Program-made: the position numbers and the translations under genes
In this document: in pieces, positions 48,980-59,964 of the stretch
Layout: each line of letters starts with the position of its first letter
Numbering within the stretch: the stretch's first letter is position 1
Source: MWAR01 sp035388825
GTDB taxonomy: Bacteria > Muiribacteriota > Ozemobacteria > Ozemobacterales > Ozemobacteraceae
Assembly: GCA_035388825.1 (NCBI GenBank)
Contig: DAOOQQ010000004.1
Span: 62,001-126,000, forward strand
DNA length: 64,000 nt
Direction of reading: 5' to 3'
Notes under the pieces: generated by a model
Told to the model about the DNA's origin: nothing
What the model saw: the letters and a program-made list of their open reading frames with translations, nothing else
Database searches by the model: none

Positions 48980-51601
48980 TCAGACAATGCTTTTGCCGCA
49001 CTTCTGGCAGTAGTAATCCGACTTGCTGTTGGATGCGCCGCAGTGGGGGCAGGCGATCGCGTCGCCGGCATCGGGAGCCGCGGGCTCGGGAGGGAGGGAG
49101 GCCTGGGCGGGGGAGTCTTCGGGGAGGGGGGCCATGGTCTGAGCTCCGCCCACCTGGACGCCCGTGCGGTCGGCCATCTTCATTGCCTCGGTCAGGCCCT
49201 TCTGGAACGCGACGTTGTAGGGATTCTCGGCCAGGAAGGCCCGATAGATCTCGATCAGTTCGGCCAGCTTGCCCATCTTCTGATAACAGTCGCGCAGGAT
49301 GTTGTGAACGACCTCGTTGTTCACGTCCATCTGGATGACCTGCTCGCACAGCCGCAGGCACTCCTCGAACTGCTGCTGGCGCAGGTGCAGCTTGGCCACG
49401 CCGAGCAGGAACTCGGGCTCGGGCTTGACGAACTCCATCATCCGCTTGAACACGCGCATCGCCGTTTCGTCGGTGCGGCCCTTCTGCAGGTAGAACCGTC
49501 CGAGCGGCTTGAGGACCTCGGGGCTGTTCGGCTCGAGCTCCAGCCACTTTTCCAGCACTTCGATCCCGTCGGGGGCGAGGGTTTTCTGCGAGGTGTAATG
49601 CTGGCCCAGCAACGAGACCAGCGCGATGTTCCGGCTTTCGGTCTTGTACAGGTTCAGCAGCTCGGGAAGGCTTTCCGGCGTGAGCATGCGACGGCCGAGA
49701 TACGCGAAGCCCAGCCAGTGATGCGCTTCGGTATCCTGCGGGTTGATCGAGATCAGGTGCTTGCACTCGCCGATCGCCCGGTCGTAGGCGCCGGTCTTGA
49801 GAAAGGCCTGGGCCGAAAGGCGCGAGATGACCGCCCCGTCGTAGGCATCCAGATTCGACAGACGCCGGATGGCATTCAGCTCGTCGAGACACTCGCGATA
49901 CATGCCCTTGCCGAGATGGTTCCGGGCGCGTTTGATCGCGGCGTTTTTATTATACTCAGGCAAATTGTTGTAGATGACCCAACCGATCCAACACAGGATC
50001 AGGATCGCGACGGCGGGGATGACGATCGGACCCCAGTTGAACGCCCCGGCTTTGTACAGAACGTCGTCGATGCCGGGATACTCGGGATCCGAATCCTTCA
50101 CTTCCTTCAGGATCTTGTAGGCTGCCGCGTTGTCGCCGGCCTCGGCGTAGATGTTCCCGAGCACGAACTTCGAGCGGTTGTTGTCGGCCTGTTTGGCCAG
50201 CTGGCGGTTCGCGAACTCCTTGGCCTTGTCGGTGTTGCCGGTTTTCCAGTGGCAGTAAGCGAGGTAACTCATCAGGTCGACCGAGTAATCGATCGGCAGG
50301 GACTCGAGGCTCTTGATGCACTCCTCGAACTCGCCGCTCTTGTACTGCTCCTTCATCTTTTCCCAGGTTTCCTTGCGGGTGTCGATGGTGCCGATCTTCT
50401 GCATTTCCCCGTCGACCCGGGAGCGGAACTTCTCGAGCTTGGAATCGAGTGCGATGATGGCGAGGGCGCGTTCGAACGCGGTCTTGGCGTCTTTGTTGTT
50501 TCCGGCGCCGGCAAACCGTGTGCCCATCGAGATGAAATTCTCGGTGAGCGCCGCCCGCTCCTCGGAGCTGCGCGGGAGCCGCTCGGTGCGGCCCAGTTTC
50601 TTCATCAGCTCGGTCTCGAAAGAGACGGCCTTGGCGAGCAGCTTGCGCGCCTCGGCGTGTTTCGGCTGGGCGTGGACGACCTGCTCGAGCAGATCACGCG
50701 CCTCGAGCCATTTCTCGCCCGAAGCCATCTTGAGCGCATCGGCCAGCAGATCGCGAGACTCCTCTTTCGATTGCAGCGCCTCGATCTCGGCTTTCGCGGT
50801 CTCGTTGTCGGCATCTGCGGACAGCGCATTCTGGAAGGATTCGAGCGCCTTGGCCGTGTCCCCCTTCTCGGCGTAGGAACGGCCGAGTTTGATGTGGCCA
50901 TCAGCCGTTTCGCGCTGATTCTTGCGGATGTCGGAAACGAGATCCTTGGCACGCTGGGGGTCGGGAAGGGGATACCGCGTCGCCTTTTCGGCATACTCGC
51001 GGGCTTTGGCGATGTTGTTGGCATCGTACTCGATCTTTCCCAACAGGAAGAACAGCCGGCCGATGCCCTCGGAGCGGTACTGCGGCAGTTCGGCTTTATT
51101 GGTGTCGATCAGGCGCAACGCCAGGGTTTTTGCTTTGTCCGGCTGGCTGGCGGCGAGCAGCTCCTCGACGATTTCGGCACCGAGATCCGTGTCGGTCGGG
51201 TCGACCGTGATGATCTCGTCCCGCAGCAATGAGGCTTTCCCGGCATCTCCCGCGGAACGCGCCGCCCGCATCTCCTCCTTGAGAACCTTTGCATACTCCT
51301 CGCGATAATTCTGGTTCGCAGGCTCGAGCTCATGGGCCTTTTTCAGCATGCGCTTCATGTCGTCGCGCTTCTGGACCGCGCGAAGCAGAATGGCGGCGTT
51401 GTAATACGGCTCGGCCCAGGTCGGGTTGAGCTTCATCGCCTTCTGGAGATGCTCTTTCGCCTCGGCATAGTTGCCGCTGCGGATCGCGAGCATGCCGAGC
51501 CGGTTGAGCTCCTTCGCATCCTGGGCCGTTGCCGGCTGGAAGCCGAGAAACAGGAAAAGGCTCGCCAGGGCGAGCAGGATACATCGCGTGCGGCGGTTCA
51601 T
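48980..51601 (-). CDS. Large membrane TPR protein with C-terminal zinc ribbon
   Basis: Protein of 873 residues. Signal peptide 1-26; TPRs from about 30 to 520 (ELNRLGMLAIRSGNYAEAKE and many more); a transmembrane helix near 525-545 (IVIPAVAILILCWIGWVIYN); further TPRs (about 565-800); then a zinc ribbon, CPHCGAS...YYCQKCGKSIV, at the very end. With one internal helix after a cleaved signal, the second half and the zinc ribbon should be cytosolic. It may connect periplasmic and cytosolic parts of the pilus machine. Confidence 0.78.
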   Translation of the reverse strand: MNRRTRCILLALASLFLFLGFQPATAQDAKELNRLGMLAIRSGNYAEAKEHLQKAMKLNPTWAEPYYNAAILLRAVQKRDDMKRMLKKAHELEPANQNYREEYAKVLKEEMRAARSAGDAGKASLLRDEIITVDPTDTDLGAEIVEELLAASQPDKAKTLALRLIDTNKAELPQYRSEGIGRLFFLLGKIEYDANNIAKAREYAEKATRYPLPDPQRAKDLVSDIRKNQRETADGHIKLGRSYAEKGDTAKALESFQNALSADADNETAKAEIEALQSKEESRDLLADALKMASGEKWLEARDLLEQVVHAQPKHAEARKLLAKAVSFETELMKKLGRTERLPRSSEERAALTENFISMGTRFAGAGNNKDAKTAFERALAIIALDSKLEKFRSRVDGEMQKIGTIDTRKETWEKMKEQYKSGEFEECIKSLESLPIDYSVDLMSYLAYCHWKTGNTDKAKEFANRQLAKQADNNRSKFVLGNIYAEAGDNAAAYKILKEVKDSDPEYPGIDDVLYKAGAFNWGPIVIPAVAILILCWIGWVIYNNLPEYNKNAAIKRARNHLGKGMYRECLDELNAIRRLSNLDAYDGAVISRLSAQAFLKTGAYDRAIGECKHLISINPQDTEAHHWLGFAYLGRRMLTPESLPELLNLYKTESRNIALVSLLGQHYTSQKTLAPDGIEVLEKWLELEPNSPEVLKPLGRFYLQKGRTDETAMRVFKRMMEFVKPEPEFLLGVAKLHLRQQQFEECLRLCEQVIQMDVNNEVVHNILRDCYQKMGKLAELIEIYRAFLAENPYNVAFQKGLTEAMKMADRTGVQVGGAQTMAPLPEDSPAQASLPPEPAAPDAGDAIACPHCGASNSKSDYYCQKCGKSIV

Positions 51602-51638
51602 GGATTCCCCTCCGGTAGCCGTGTCACCGCCGGATAGT

Positions 51639-52955
51639 CTAGGCGATTTTGGCGACTTTTGCCAGTGCCTTCAACGCCCATTTCCGGACGTCGGGATCCC
51701 CGTCGTTGCTCAGATCCTGGAGCACGTCGGAAAACTGCAGCGCACCGATCTCTCCGAGTGCCCATGCCGCCGAAGCCCGCATCTGCTTGTGGGAGGAGCG
51801 GAGCATCTGCTTCAGCGTCACCACCGCGCCCATCCCGCCCAGTTTCCAGAGGGCGGCTGCGGCACTGCTGCGAACGCGGTTGTGCGAGTCGTTGAGCATC
51901 GGATACAGCATTTCGATCAGGGCCGGATCCTCCTGCGCGGCAAGGGCCTCGACCGCATTCGACCGGACGCGGCCGTCGGCATCCCGCAGTGCTTTCGAAA
52001 GCAGGGTCACGGTGCGCGGGTTTTTCACCAGCCCCAGGGACCGGATCAGCGTCGCGCGGTGGCGCGCATCCTCCTCCTGGGCATACCGCTCGGCCAGGCG
52101 TGACATCGTCAACTCGGGGTTGATGCCGAGACTGGTCGTGATGATCGTGTCGCGGATCCGTGACTCCTCCTCCTTGCTCCAGGCCTGGAGCAGGTGACTG
52201 ATGGCGCGGGTCGAGCCGATCTGTCCGAGGCTGAGAACCGCGCGGTTGCGGACCGTCGGCGAGATGTCGCCCAGCAGTCCGATCAACAGATCGAGCGACC
52301 GGTCATCTTTGATGAGACCCAGGATATAGGCGACGGAGGCGCGTTTGCGCGCATTGGGCGACCGAAGCTCCTCGGGAAGCGTGTTGATGCCGTACCGGAT
52401 GCCCCGTTCCCAGAGGGCCTGGATGGCATTGGCCCTCACACGGTTGTTCCGGTCGGAAGTGAGGGCTTTCATGATCTCGGGCACTTCGGGGTGGTCGATG
52501 CGGCCGAGGGACTCGACGGCATTCGCCCGGACGCGCTCATCCTCGTAGGTCAGAAACGCCTTCAGAAGCGGCAGGTATTCGGGCGAGCGGGAGGAGCCGA
52601 TGATCTTGATGCCGGTCGCGAGCAGATTCGTGTCGTCTTCGCGGCGCAGGAACTCGCACAGCGCATTCCGGACGGCCGGCGTCGACTTCCCTTCGAGGCT
52701 GGCGAGCGCTTCGGCGCGCAGCATCGTGTTGGGCGACTCGAGATACGTGAGGGCCATGCCGACGAGTTCGGGGTCGGTGACGCGCCGGACGCCCTTGAGC
52801 GCAGCCGCGACAATCTCCGGGCGTTCGTCACGGAGGCCTTCACGCAGGAACTCGTCGATCTGGGGCAGGTTGTCCCGCAGGGCGGTGCGCAGGCAGAACA
52901 GCCGCACCATCTTGTCCCGGTCGCGGAAAAGCAGCTTGAGGGTCTGATAGTCCAT
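51639..52955 (-). CDS. HEAT-repeat protein
   Basis: Protein of 438 residues made of about twelve HEAT/PBS-lyase-like repeats (e.g. VRANAVESLGRIDHPEVPEI, VRNRAVLSLGQIGSTRAISH, VRSNAVEALAAQEDPALIEM, VRKWALKALAKVAKIA). No signal peptide, so a cytosolic protein-binding scaffold. The ATG at 52955 has AAGG at good distance; the ATG at 52970 has none. Located right after pilP, so likely a partner of the pilus ATPase or PilM. Confidence 0.8.
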   Translation of the reverse strand: MDYQTLKLLFRDRDKMVRLFCLRTALRDNLPQIDEFLREGLRDERPEIVAAALKGVRRVTDPELVGMALTYLESPNTMLRAEALASLEGKSTPAVRNALCEFLRREDDTNLLATGIKIIGSSRSPEYLPLLKAFLTYEDERVRANAVESLGRIDHPEVPEIMKALTSDRNNRVRANAIQALWERGIRYGINTLPEELRSPNARKRASVAYILGLIKDDRSLDLLIGLLGDISPTVRNRAVLSLGQIGSTRAISHLLQAWSKEEESRIRDTIITTSLGINPELTMSRLAERYAQEEDARHRATLIRSLGLVKNPRTVTLLSKALRDADGRVRSNAVEALAAQEDPALIEMLYPMLNDSHNRVRSSAAAALWKLGGMGAVVTLKQMLRSSHKQMRASAAWALGEIGALQFSDVLQDLSNDGDPDVRKWALKALAKVAKIA

Positions 52956-52970
52956 GATATCGCCTTGCAT

Positions 52971-53630
52971 TCAGGGCGTCGAGCTGGATGCCCGGAGGTG
53001 TGAGAGCGGGGAGACTTCCGTCTGGTCGGACTTCTGGCTGGTGGCATCGTCCACGAGACCGACTTCGAAGGGGCGGTTGTCGTTCTCGGTATCGGTCAGG
53101 ATCACCTTGTCGGCGGCGATCTCCTGGAGCCGGAAGGGGGTGTCTGGAATCTTCGAAGAGAGCCGGGAGAGCGCGAGTCGGCCCGAGACCTTGATGATCG
53201 CGACACGTTCGAGGCCCATGGTGAAGAAGCCGTGATACGAGATGTCCGGCCGCTCGAGCACGGGGACTTCCGCTTCGGAGACCGGCTCGACGGCACGTAG
53301 TTCCTCTCTGGGAGGGAGGAAAACGTTCCGGCCTTCTCCATGGGGGAACACGGCCTGGGCGATGAACCGGGAGTCGACCCGGGGATCGATAGGCGGGATG
53401 TTCGGCGTGATCAGGGGCGGCGGAGGCTGGATCGGCTCGGCACTGGGGGCCGGAGTGGCCGTGGCGGCGGGGGAAGCGGCGTCCGCCGTCTGGGTGGTTG
53501 CCGTCGCGGGTTTCGTGCGACGCGGCTTCAGCACGAAGTTGTCGAGGATGAGGATGCCGAGAATCACCGGCACGCCGATCGCGACGACCTTGTTCTTCTG
53601 GTAGAATTCCCGGATTTCCTGGCTGTTCAT
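52971..53630 (-). CDS. pilP: PilP-like pilus assembly protein
   Basis: Protein of 219 residues. One N-terminal transmembrane helix (about 15-32), a Pro/Thr/Ala-rich linker (about 38-90), then a beta domain of the PilP/GspC kind (about 125-195, ISYHGFFTMGLERVAIIKVS and FRLQEIAADKVILTDTENDN). Real PilP is a lipoprotein; this one is a bitopic protein, nearer GspC in layout. Position after pilN-pilO supports the call. In Gram-negative pili, PilP links PilN/PilO to the secretin. Confidence 0.75.
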   Translation of the reverse strand: MNSQEIREFYQKNKVVAIGVPVILGILILDNFVLKPRRTKPATATTQTADAASPAATATPAPSAEPIQPPPPLITPNIPPIDPRVDSRFIAQAVFPHGEGRNVFLPPREELRAVEPVSEAEVPVLERPDISYHGFFTMGLERVAIIKVSGRLALSRLSSKIPDTPFRLQEIAADKVILTDTENDNRPFEVGLVDDATSQKSDQTEVSPLSHLRASSSTP

Positions 53631-53645
53631 GCTGGTTCCTCCCCG

Positions 53646-54227
53646 TTATGGGAGAAAGAACGTCGACAGAGTCAGCGTGAGACGCATCGTTCCATCGGTG
53701 TCGACGATCGGAGGCCGGATAGTCATCTGACTGATCTTGACCAGTCGGCCGAGCGTGTTTTCCATCTCCCAGAGGAAATGTTTCATTTTCTCGTATGAGG
53801 CCACCAGATCGACGGTGAACTTGAACTCGAGATAATTGGCCGGCGCCCCGACCGCCTGTTTGGGGGGGTCGTAATTCGAGTTCAGGATGGTGACGTCGAG
53901 AGCTTTTGCCTTTCGCTGGACCTGCTCGATGAAGATGGTGTAGTTGGCGGACTTTTCCAGAACCCGTTCGAACTTCTCCGTCACCTCGCGGCGTCGCTCC
54001 TCGATCTGCTGGTTGATCTTCTCGAGCTGCTGCTGGCGCGCGGTGAAATCCTTCTGGGCGACCGCGATCTGGTCCTGATACTGCTTGAGTTCGTCACGCT
54101 TGGACTGGATGGCATCTTTCTGGCGCTTGTCGACGTTGGTCTGGAAATACACCAGGCCGATCGCGGCCACGACCACCAGACCATAGCTGATCACGCGTTC
54201 GAGGATGGAGCGCAGACGTGTTTTCAC
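53646..54227 (-). CDS. pilO: PilO-like inner-membrane alignment protein
   Basis: Protein of 193 residues. TM helix near 13-30, a coiled coil (about 32-90, DAIQSKRDELKQYQDQIAVA then QQLEKINQQIEERRREVTEK) and a ferredoxin-like domain (about 100-193, YLEFKFTVDLVASYEKMKHF then LWEMENTLGRLVKISQMTI). This is the PilO/GspM-like order. It pairs with PilN. Confidence 0.88.
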   Translation of the reverse strand: MKTRLRSILERVISYGLVVVAAIGLVYFQTNVDKRQKDAIQSKRDELKQYQDQIAVAQKDFTARQQQLEKINQQIEERRREVTEKFERVLEKSANYTIFIEQVQRKAKALDVTILNSNYDPPKQAVGAPANYLEFKFTVDLVASYEKMKHFLWEMENTLGRLVKISQMTIRPPIVDTDGTMRLTLTLSTFFLP

Positions 54228-54263
54228 TCTTGTCCTCCCGTGCTGGAGCCGTTGTTCATCTCG

Positions 54264-54836
54264 TTACTTCTTCCCGGCCGGAACGTAAGTGAAGCTCAGG
54301 ACGAAGGAGGTGACGGTGCCGTTCTCGATGGCCCGTGTCGAGTTCTGCTTCAGATAGACGCCGGTGAAATTCGGGGATTTCTGCAGACTCGAGACGTAAT
54401 CGAGGACATCGTAGATCGTGGCCCCCTCGCCGTTCACCGTGAACGCCAGGCCGCTCTTGCCCGAAAAATCCTTGGGATTGATGTCGGAGATGTAGATCCG
54501 CTCAGGCACGGTCGACTCGAAGGCATACAGGAAGTCGACCCACGACGTGCCCGGCGTGTCGAGATTGGTGTTGATGAACTCGATGCTGCTCTTGAGGGAG
54601 TTGATCTGCGCGACGGGAGGCTGGAGCTCGCCAATCCGCTGGTTCAGATCCCGCAGGTCTTTCATGGCAGCGTCGACCTGCTGCTGGACCTTGAACTGCT
54701 CCGACGTGTTCTTCATGTAGGAGGAGATGGTCCAGGAGAGGCAGAGCAGGATGGCGACGGCGGCGAGCACGAAGCCCGTGAGGTCGGCCGGTAGGCTCTT
54801 GTACTCCTTCGGAAGCAGATCGATCTGGAATTTCAT
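54264..54836 (-). CDS. pilN: PilN-like inner-membrane alignment protein
   Basis: Protein of 190 residues. The short cytoplasmic N-terminus FQIDLLPKEYKS resembles the PilN (I/V)NLLP-type motif that docks onto PilM. TM near 19-42, a coiled coil (about 45-85) and a ferredoxin-like domain (about 95-180) follow. Four bases after pilM, and 36 bases before pilO. Confidence 0.88.
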   Translation of the reverse strand: MKFQIDLLPKEYKSLPADLTGFVLAAVAILLCLSWTISSYMKNTSEQFKVQQQVDAAMKDLRDLNQRIGELQPPVAQINSLKSSIEFINTNLDTPGTSWVDFLYAFESTVPERIYISDINPKDFSGKSGLAFTVNGEGATIYDVLDYVSSLQKSPNFTGVYLKQNSTRAIENGTVTSFVLSFTYVPAGKK

Positions 54837-54840
54837 GCGA

Positions 54841-55911
54841 TTACTCCCTCAGGAACGCGCCGCAGGCTGCGGCGAGTTCATTGCGTTCCGAGACGTCGGC
54901 GGGTTTCCCGGCGATCTGGAGCGCGTAGAGGTCTGCCACATACCGCACGCTGGTGTTCAGGTTCGCGGCGAGCATGACCGGCAGATTCTGGAAGTTGGCA
55001 CCTCCGCCCGAAAGGATGACTTCCTGGATCGTGAACTCGCGGAACTTGGTCAGGAAGGCTTCCATAGCGGAGAATATTTCACGCGTCAGGACGGCGAAGA
55101 CGTTCTTGATGACCGTATAGTTGTAGAGATTCTCCTGCTCCGGGGAAAACTCCGGCAGGAAGAACACCTCGTTCCGCTTGAACTGCTCGGCCTCGCTGTC
55201 GGGAACATGGAAATGCTTGCTGATCTGCTTGGTGAAGTCGTAGGAGCCGACCGGGCGGTTGACCAGGGTCCGCAGCTGGCCGTCCCGGAACACGCCGATC
55301 GAGGTCGTCTCGTTGCCGAGATGGACGAGGGCGATATTCCGGCCCTGGTTCTCGGAGGCGTTCAGATAATGTTCGATCAGGTTCGAAACGTTGAGGATGT
55401 TGACATCGATGGTCTGGGGGTTGAGGCCGGAGCGCTGGATGATGCCGCCGGCTTCGAGCAGGTTGTTCTTGATCGTGGCGACGGCGAGCGTGATCTCGTC
55501 TTCCTCCCACATTCCCAGGCTCTGGTGGACGATATACCAGTGCTCGAGCGGAAGGGGCATGATGGGGGAAAAGTCCTCCCGGATCGATTCCTCCAGCTCC
55601 TTCTTCGAGTAGCGCGGAGGGGCGATCATCAGGTTCATGAGCGAGGCATGGTCGGGCAGAAGCACCAGGGTGCTCTCGTAGCCGGCTTTCGACGTCGAAA
55701 CCAGGCTCCGGATAGCCTTTTCAACCGGCAGCGGATCCATGATCGGGTACTCGATGAACGCCGAGGCGACGAACTCGCGCGGGGAATCGGCCAGCGTCAG
55801 CTGCTTGAGCCGGATGTTGCCAGGTGCGGCGGATTCGAGACGCAACAGACGCATCCGGTGCGTTCCCAGATCGAGGACGAGATTGCAGGCAGACCCGCTT
55901 GGACTCGCCAT
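54841..55911 (-). CDS. pilM: PilM-like actin-fold ATPase
   Basis: Cytosolic protein of 356 residues. LVLDLGTHRMRLLRLES is the phosphate-1 loop, IALVHLGNETTSIGVFRDGQL near 190-210 the phosphate-2 loop, and EVILSGGGANFQNLP near 295-309 the adenosine motif, all of the PilM/FtsA actin-like fold. It binds the PilN tail and the PilB ATPase, bridging motor and membrane complex. Six bases after pilB. Confidence 0.92.
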   Translation of the reverse strand: MASPSGSACNLVLDLGTHRMRLLRLESAAPGNIRLKQLTLADSPREFVASAFIEYPIMDPLPVEKAIRSLVSTSKAGYESTLVLLPDHASLMNLMIAPPRYSKKELEESIREDFSPIMPLPLEHWYIVHQSLGMWEEDEITLAVATIKNNLLEAGGIIQRSGLNPQTIDVNILNVSNLIEHYLNASENQGRNIALVHLGNETTSIGVFRDGQLRTLVNRPVGSYDFTKQISKHFHVPDSEAEQFKRNEVFFLPEFSPEQENLYNYTVIKNVFAVLTREIFSAMEAFLTKFREFTIQEVILSGGGANFQNLPVMLAANLNTSVRYVADLYALQIAGKPADVSERNELAAACGAFLRE

Positions 55912-55917
55912 AAGCTC

Positions 55918-57681
<1,764 letters not shown>

Positions 57682-57754
57682 GGCTTCTCCAGAAGTTCTT
57701 CCTTGACAGTATCGGCAGCAGGTCCGCCGTTGTTGACGAAAAAAACCGGAATTC

Positions 57755-57783
57755 ATTATAGCGTTGCACGTCCCACTCATCAA
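57755..57783 (-). promoter_or_regulatory. Promoter of the pilB-led operon
   Basis: Minus strand TTGATG (57778-57783), a 17-base spacer and consensus TATAAT (57755-57760), 74 bases before the pilB start. Confidence 0.7.
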
Positions 57784-57798
57784 ATGGAGGTTTCGTGC

Positions 57799-57831
57799 AA
57801 AAAAAACGCCCGGCCGGAAGGGGCGGGCGGG
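57799..57831 (-). terminator. Terminator of the pseudopilin operon
   Basis: On the minus strand a GC-rich hairpin (CGCCCGCCCC / GGCCGGGCG with a small internal mismatch) is followed by eight T's. It separates the pseudopilin genes from the pilB operon. Confidence 0.8.
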
Positions 57832-57848
57832 TGATTTCCGTGAATCCG

Positions 57849-58496
57849 TCAGTAGGAGACCCCCTGGGAGTCGGTGACGATGATGTCGGAGTAATCGAGG
57901 GGATTGGCGGGGCTTCCGATATACACCGATGACGATTTGCCGTTGAAGAGGAACTGGACCGTATCCGTCGCTTCCCCGTCGAAGGCGGCATTCGCATTGG
58001 TGTCGATGAAGGCGAAATCCTTGTCGAAATCGAACTGGCCGACGGGGGAGCCGCCATCCTCGACGAAGAACAGCGTCGATCCGGTTGCAGTCCAGTCCAT
58101 GCGTTCCGTCGTCTGGGGATCCTCGAGGACCGGAAGCGCCGGAAGATACTTGAAGCCGGGCCGGCGCTTCGGGGTGATACTGCCGCCTACGCGGATTATC
58201 TGAAGAGGGCCGGCGACCAGCTCCGAATCGGTAGCACCCAGAGGAGAACGCACGTCCTCAACCGTAGAACCGGTTATGAACGGAACCTGGAACGGCCCGC
58301 GTCCCTGGTCGGCCCGAAACTCGCTGATCACTTTCCGGAAGTTGGCCACATTCTGTTTGAGCGTCGAACGACGGGCGTCCATTATATAATCATTGTAATA
58401 CGGAACCGCGATCCCCGTCAGGATGACGATGATCGTGACCACCACGATCAGCTCCATCAGGCTGAACCCGGCCCTTCTTCGATGTTCGATACGCAT
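57849..58496 (-). CDS. Type IV pilin/GspG-like pseudopilin
   Basis: Protein of 215 residues. Short leader ending RRRAG, then FSLMELIVVVTIIVILTGIAVPYYNDY: a class III prepilin signal with the conserved Glu5. The GspG-like body has FRKVISEFRADQGRGPF and a C-terminal Asp-rich part (DKDFAFIDTNANAAFDGEAT) that may bind Ca2+. The ATG at 58496 is fixed by the leader. Separated from the upstream pseudopilin gene by the 194-base stretch 58497-58690, which holds a repeat. A rare-codon patch (NDYIMD) is near 58381-58400. Confidence 0.88.
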   Translation of the reverse strand: MRIEHRRRAGFSLMELIVVVTIIVILTGIAVPYYNDYIMDARRSTLKQNVANFRKVISEFRADQGRGPFQVPFITGSTVEDVRSPLGATDSELVAGPLQIIRVGGSITPKRRPGFKYLPALPVLEDPQTTERMDWTATGSTLFFVEDGGSPVGQFDFDKDFAFIDTNANAAFDGEATDTVQFLFNGKSSSVYIGSPANPLDYSDIIVTDSQGVSY

Positions 58497-58590
58497 GCAA
58501 CCTCCTGTTCCGATTCCTTCGCCGGGGTCTGGAACGACGTGATCCGCGAAGTTCCCCGGAAATATATCATGCCGAATAATTCGAGAACGT

Positions 58591-58662
58591 TTCCCCGAAG
58601 AGGCACGGAGACACAGAGCTCGAAGATGCTGGTTCTCTGTGGTTCCGTGCCTCTGTGGTTCG
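58591..58662 (+). repeat. Dispersed palindromic repeat, family A-related hairpin
   Basis: Left arm GAGGCACGGAGACACAGAG (58600-58618) pairs with CTCTGTGGTTCCGTGCCTC (58635-58653) with two mismatches and a 16-base loop. The arms match the outer CACAGAG/CTCCGTGG ends of the family A copies. Confidence 0.7.
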
Positions 58663-58690
58663 TTGTGCCGAGATGTCTGCATCACATGGA

Positions 58691-59263
58691 TCACCAGTCG
58701 GCGTAGCTGGTGCCGTCGAGGGCCGTCATGAAGCCCCGCCGCACGGCGGGATCCGTGTGCGGAGAAACGTCGTAGACACCGGTGGCTACGGCCGGGCTCA
58801 CGTTTCCGATGCTGTACGTCGCCACGACGGTGCCGGAGGCATACCACTGGAACCAGATGGGCGCCCCCACGAACGGATCATTCTCGATCCTGGCGAGATA
58901 CGGTCGGGGATAGAATGTCGCCGTCGCATTGCCGTCCACGTCGTAGATGGTGAACGGCATCGACTTGGTGAGGGCCAGGAGGTCCGGGGGGTACAGGTTA
59001 CAATCCGGAATCTTGAATGCATCGACGCCGGGAGCCCGCCGGGCAGCGGCTTCACAATCGTAGCGCCAGCGGCTGATCGCGCTGCGCATTTTCAGCAGGT
59101 TGTCTTGGAGCTCGGTCTCTTTGAGGCGGACGAAGGCGATCTCGGCGACCGGGACGAGGCCGAACGAGACCACTCCGATGATCACGACCACGACCAGGAT
59201 CTCCATGATCGTCAGACCCGCATGGGGAGATGTTTTTCGTTCACTGGCAGCGTGCATCGTCAT
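58691..59263 (-). CDS. Pseudopilin with ALDGTS tail
   Basis: Protein of 190 residues. Leader ending SPHAG, then LTIMEILVVVVIIGVVSFGL (Glu5 present). Helical stalk and a globular domain; the last residues are ALDGTSYADW. Start: ATG at 59263, one base after the preceding stop; ATG at 59275 is possible. Probably a minor pseudopilin of a type II secretion-like pseudopilus. Confidence 0.82.
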   Translation of the reverse strand: MTMHAASERKTSPHAGLTIMEILVVVVIIGVVSFGLVPVAEIAFVRLKETELQDNLLKMRSAISRWRYDCEAAARRAPGVDAFKIPDCNLYPPDLLALTKSMPFTIYDVDGNATATFYPRPYLARIENDPFVGAPIWFQWYASGTVVATYSIGNVSPAVATGVYDVSPHTDPAVRRGFMTALDGTSYADW

Positions 59264-59264
59264 C

Positions 59265-59951
59265 TCACCACTCATCCGTGCTGGTGCCGTCGAGCGCGAG
59301 GCCGGCGCCCCGCGAGACGATGTTCTTCACGCCCGTCGCGAGACTCGCCTGCCACTCGGCCGAACCGGTGGCCTGGAGCGTGGCCAGACCGCTGGAGCAG
59401 GTGGCCGGAACGAACTCCCACCGGGCGTTGGGATTCCAGCCCGTGAAGGGGTGGGGGGGGATATGCCGCAGGAACAGGCGTTTGATCTCGATCGTCGCCG
59501 TACCAGCGAGGCTTCCCGTGCCGGTTGCGACGTCGAAGGAGGGGATTGATAGCGGCGACCGGCTTGTCAGGGAGGCAGGGCAAAACGGTATGTCGAGGTG
59601 ATGATCCACCAAATAGGCGATTCCTGTCGCAAGGGCATCCTGGCGCGCCAGGGACGTCGGGTTCTTGTCATCAATTTTGTTGGCCAGTTCGTGGATCACA
59701 TAAAGTCTATAGCCTTTGTTATAGACCCTGTTCGCGTTCGAGACGGGATTGCCGTAGATCGCGCCGCGGACGTTGTCGAGGATCTCGCGGAGCCGCTTCT
59801 CCTTCTCCCGCTGCTGGATCAGCTTGTAGACGGGGAAGGTCACCGCCGCGATCAGGGCGATGATCGTGCTGGCCACCATGATCTCGACGAGCGTCACACC
59901 CTGCCGGCGGTCGCCGGCATCCCGGGTGTGACGTCGTCGAATATATATCAT
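59265..59951 (-). CDS. Pseudopilin with ALDGTS tail (paralogue)
   Basis: Protein of 228 residues. Leader ending RRQG, then VTLVEIMVASTIIALIAAVT (Glu5 present). The C-terminus ALDGTSTDEW matches the tail of the neighbouring pseudopilin. Thirteen bases after ctpA. The start ATGATATATATTCG is unusually AT-rich, and the ribosome site is weak. Confidence 0.82.
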   Translation of the reverse strand: MIYIRRRHTRDAGDRRQGVTLVEIMVASTIIALIAAVTFPVYKLIQQREKEKRLREILDNVRGAIYGNPVSNANRVYNKGYRLYVIHELANKIDDKNPTSLARQDALATGIAYLVDHHLDIPFCPASLTSRSPLSIPSFDVATGTGSLAGTATIEIKRLFLRHIPPHPFTGWNPNARWEFVPATCSSGLATLQATGSAEWQASLATGVKNIVSRGAGLALDGTSTDEW

Positions 59952-59964
59952 GAGATGTAAATCG

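Noticed and set aside
45967..51232. Plus-strand open frames of up to ~1,120 codons opposite the TPR genes
   Set aside because: Same cause: the antisense of codon-biased TPR genes gives long stop-free frames. No ribosome sites or recognisable domains.
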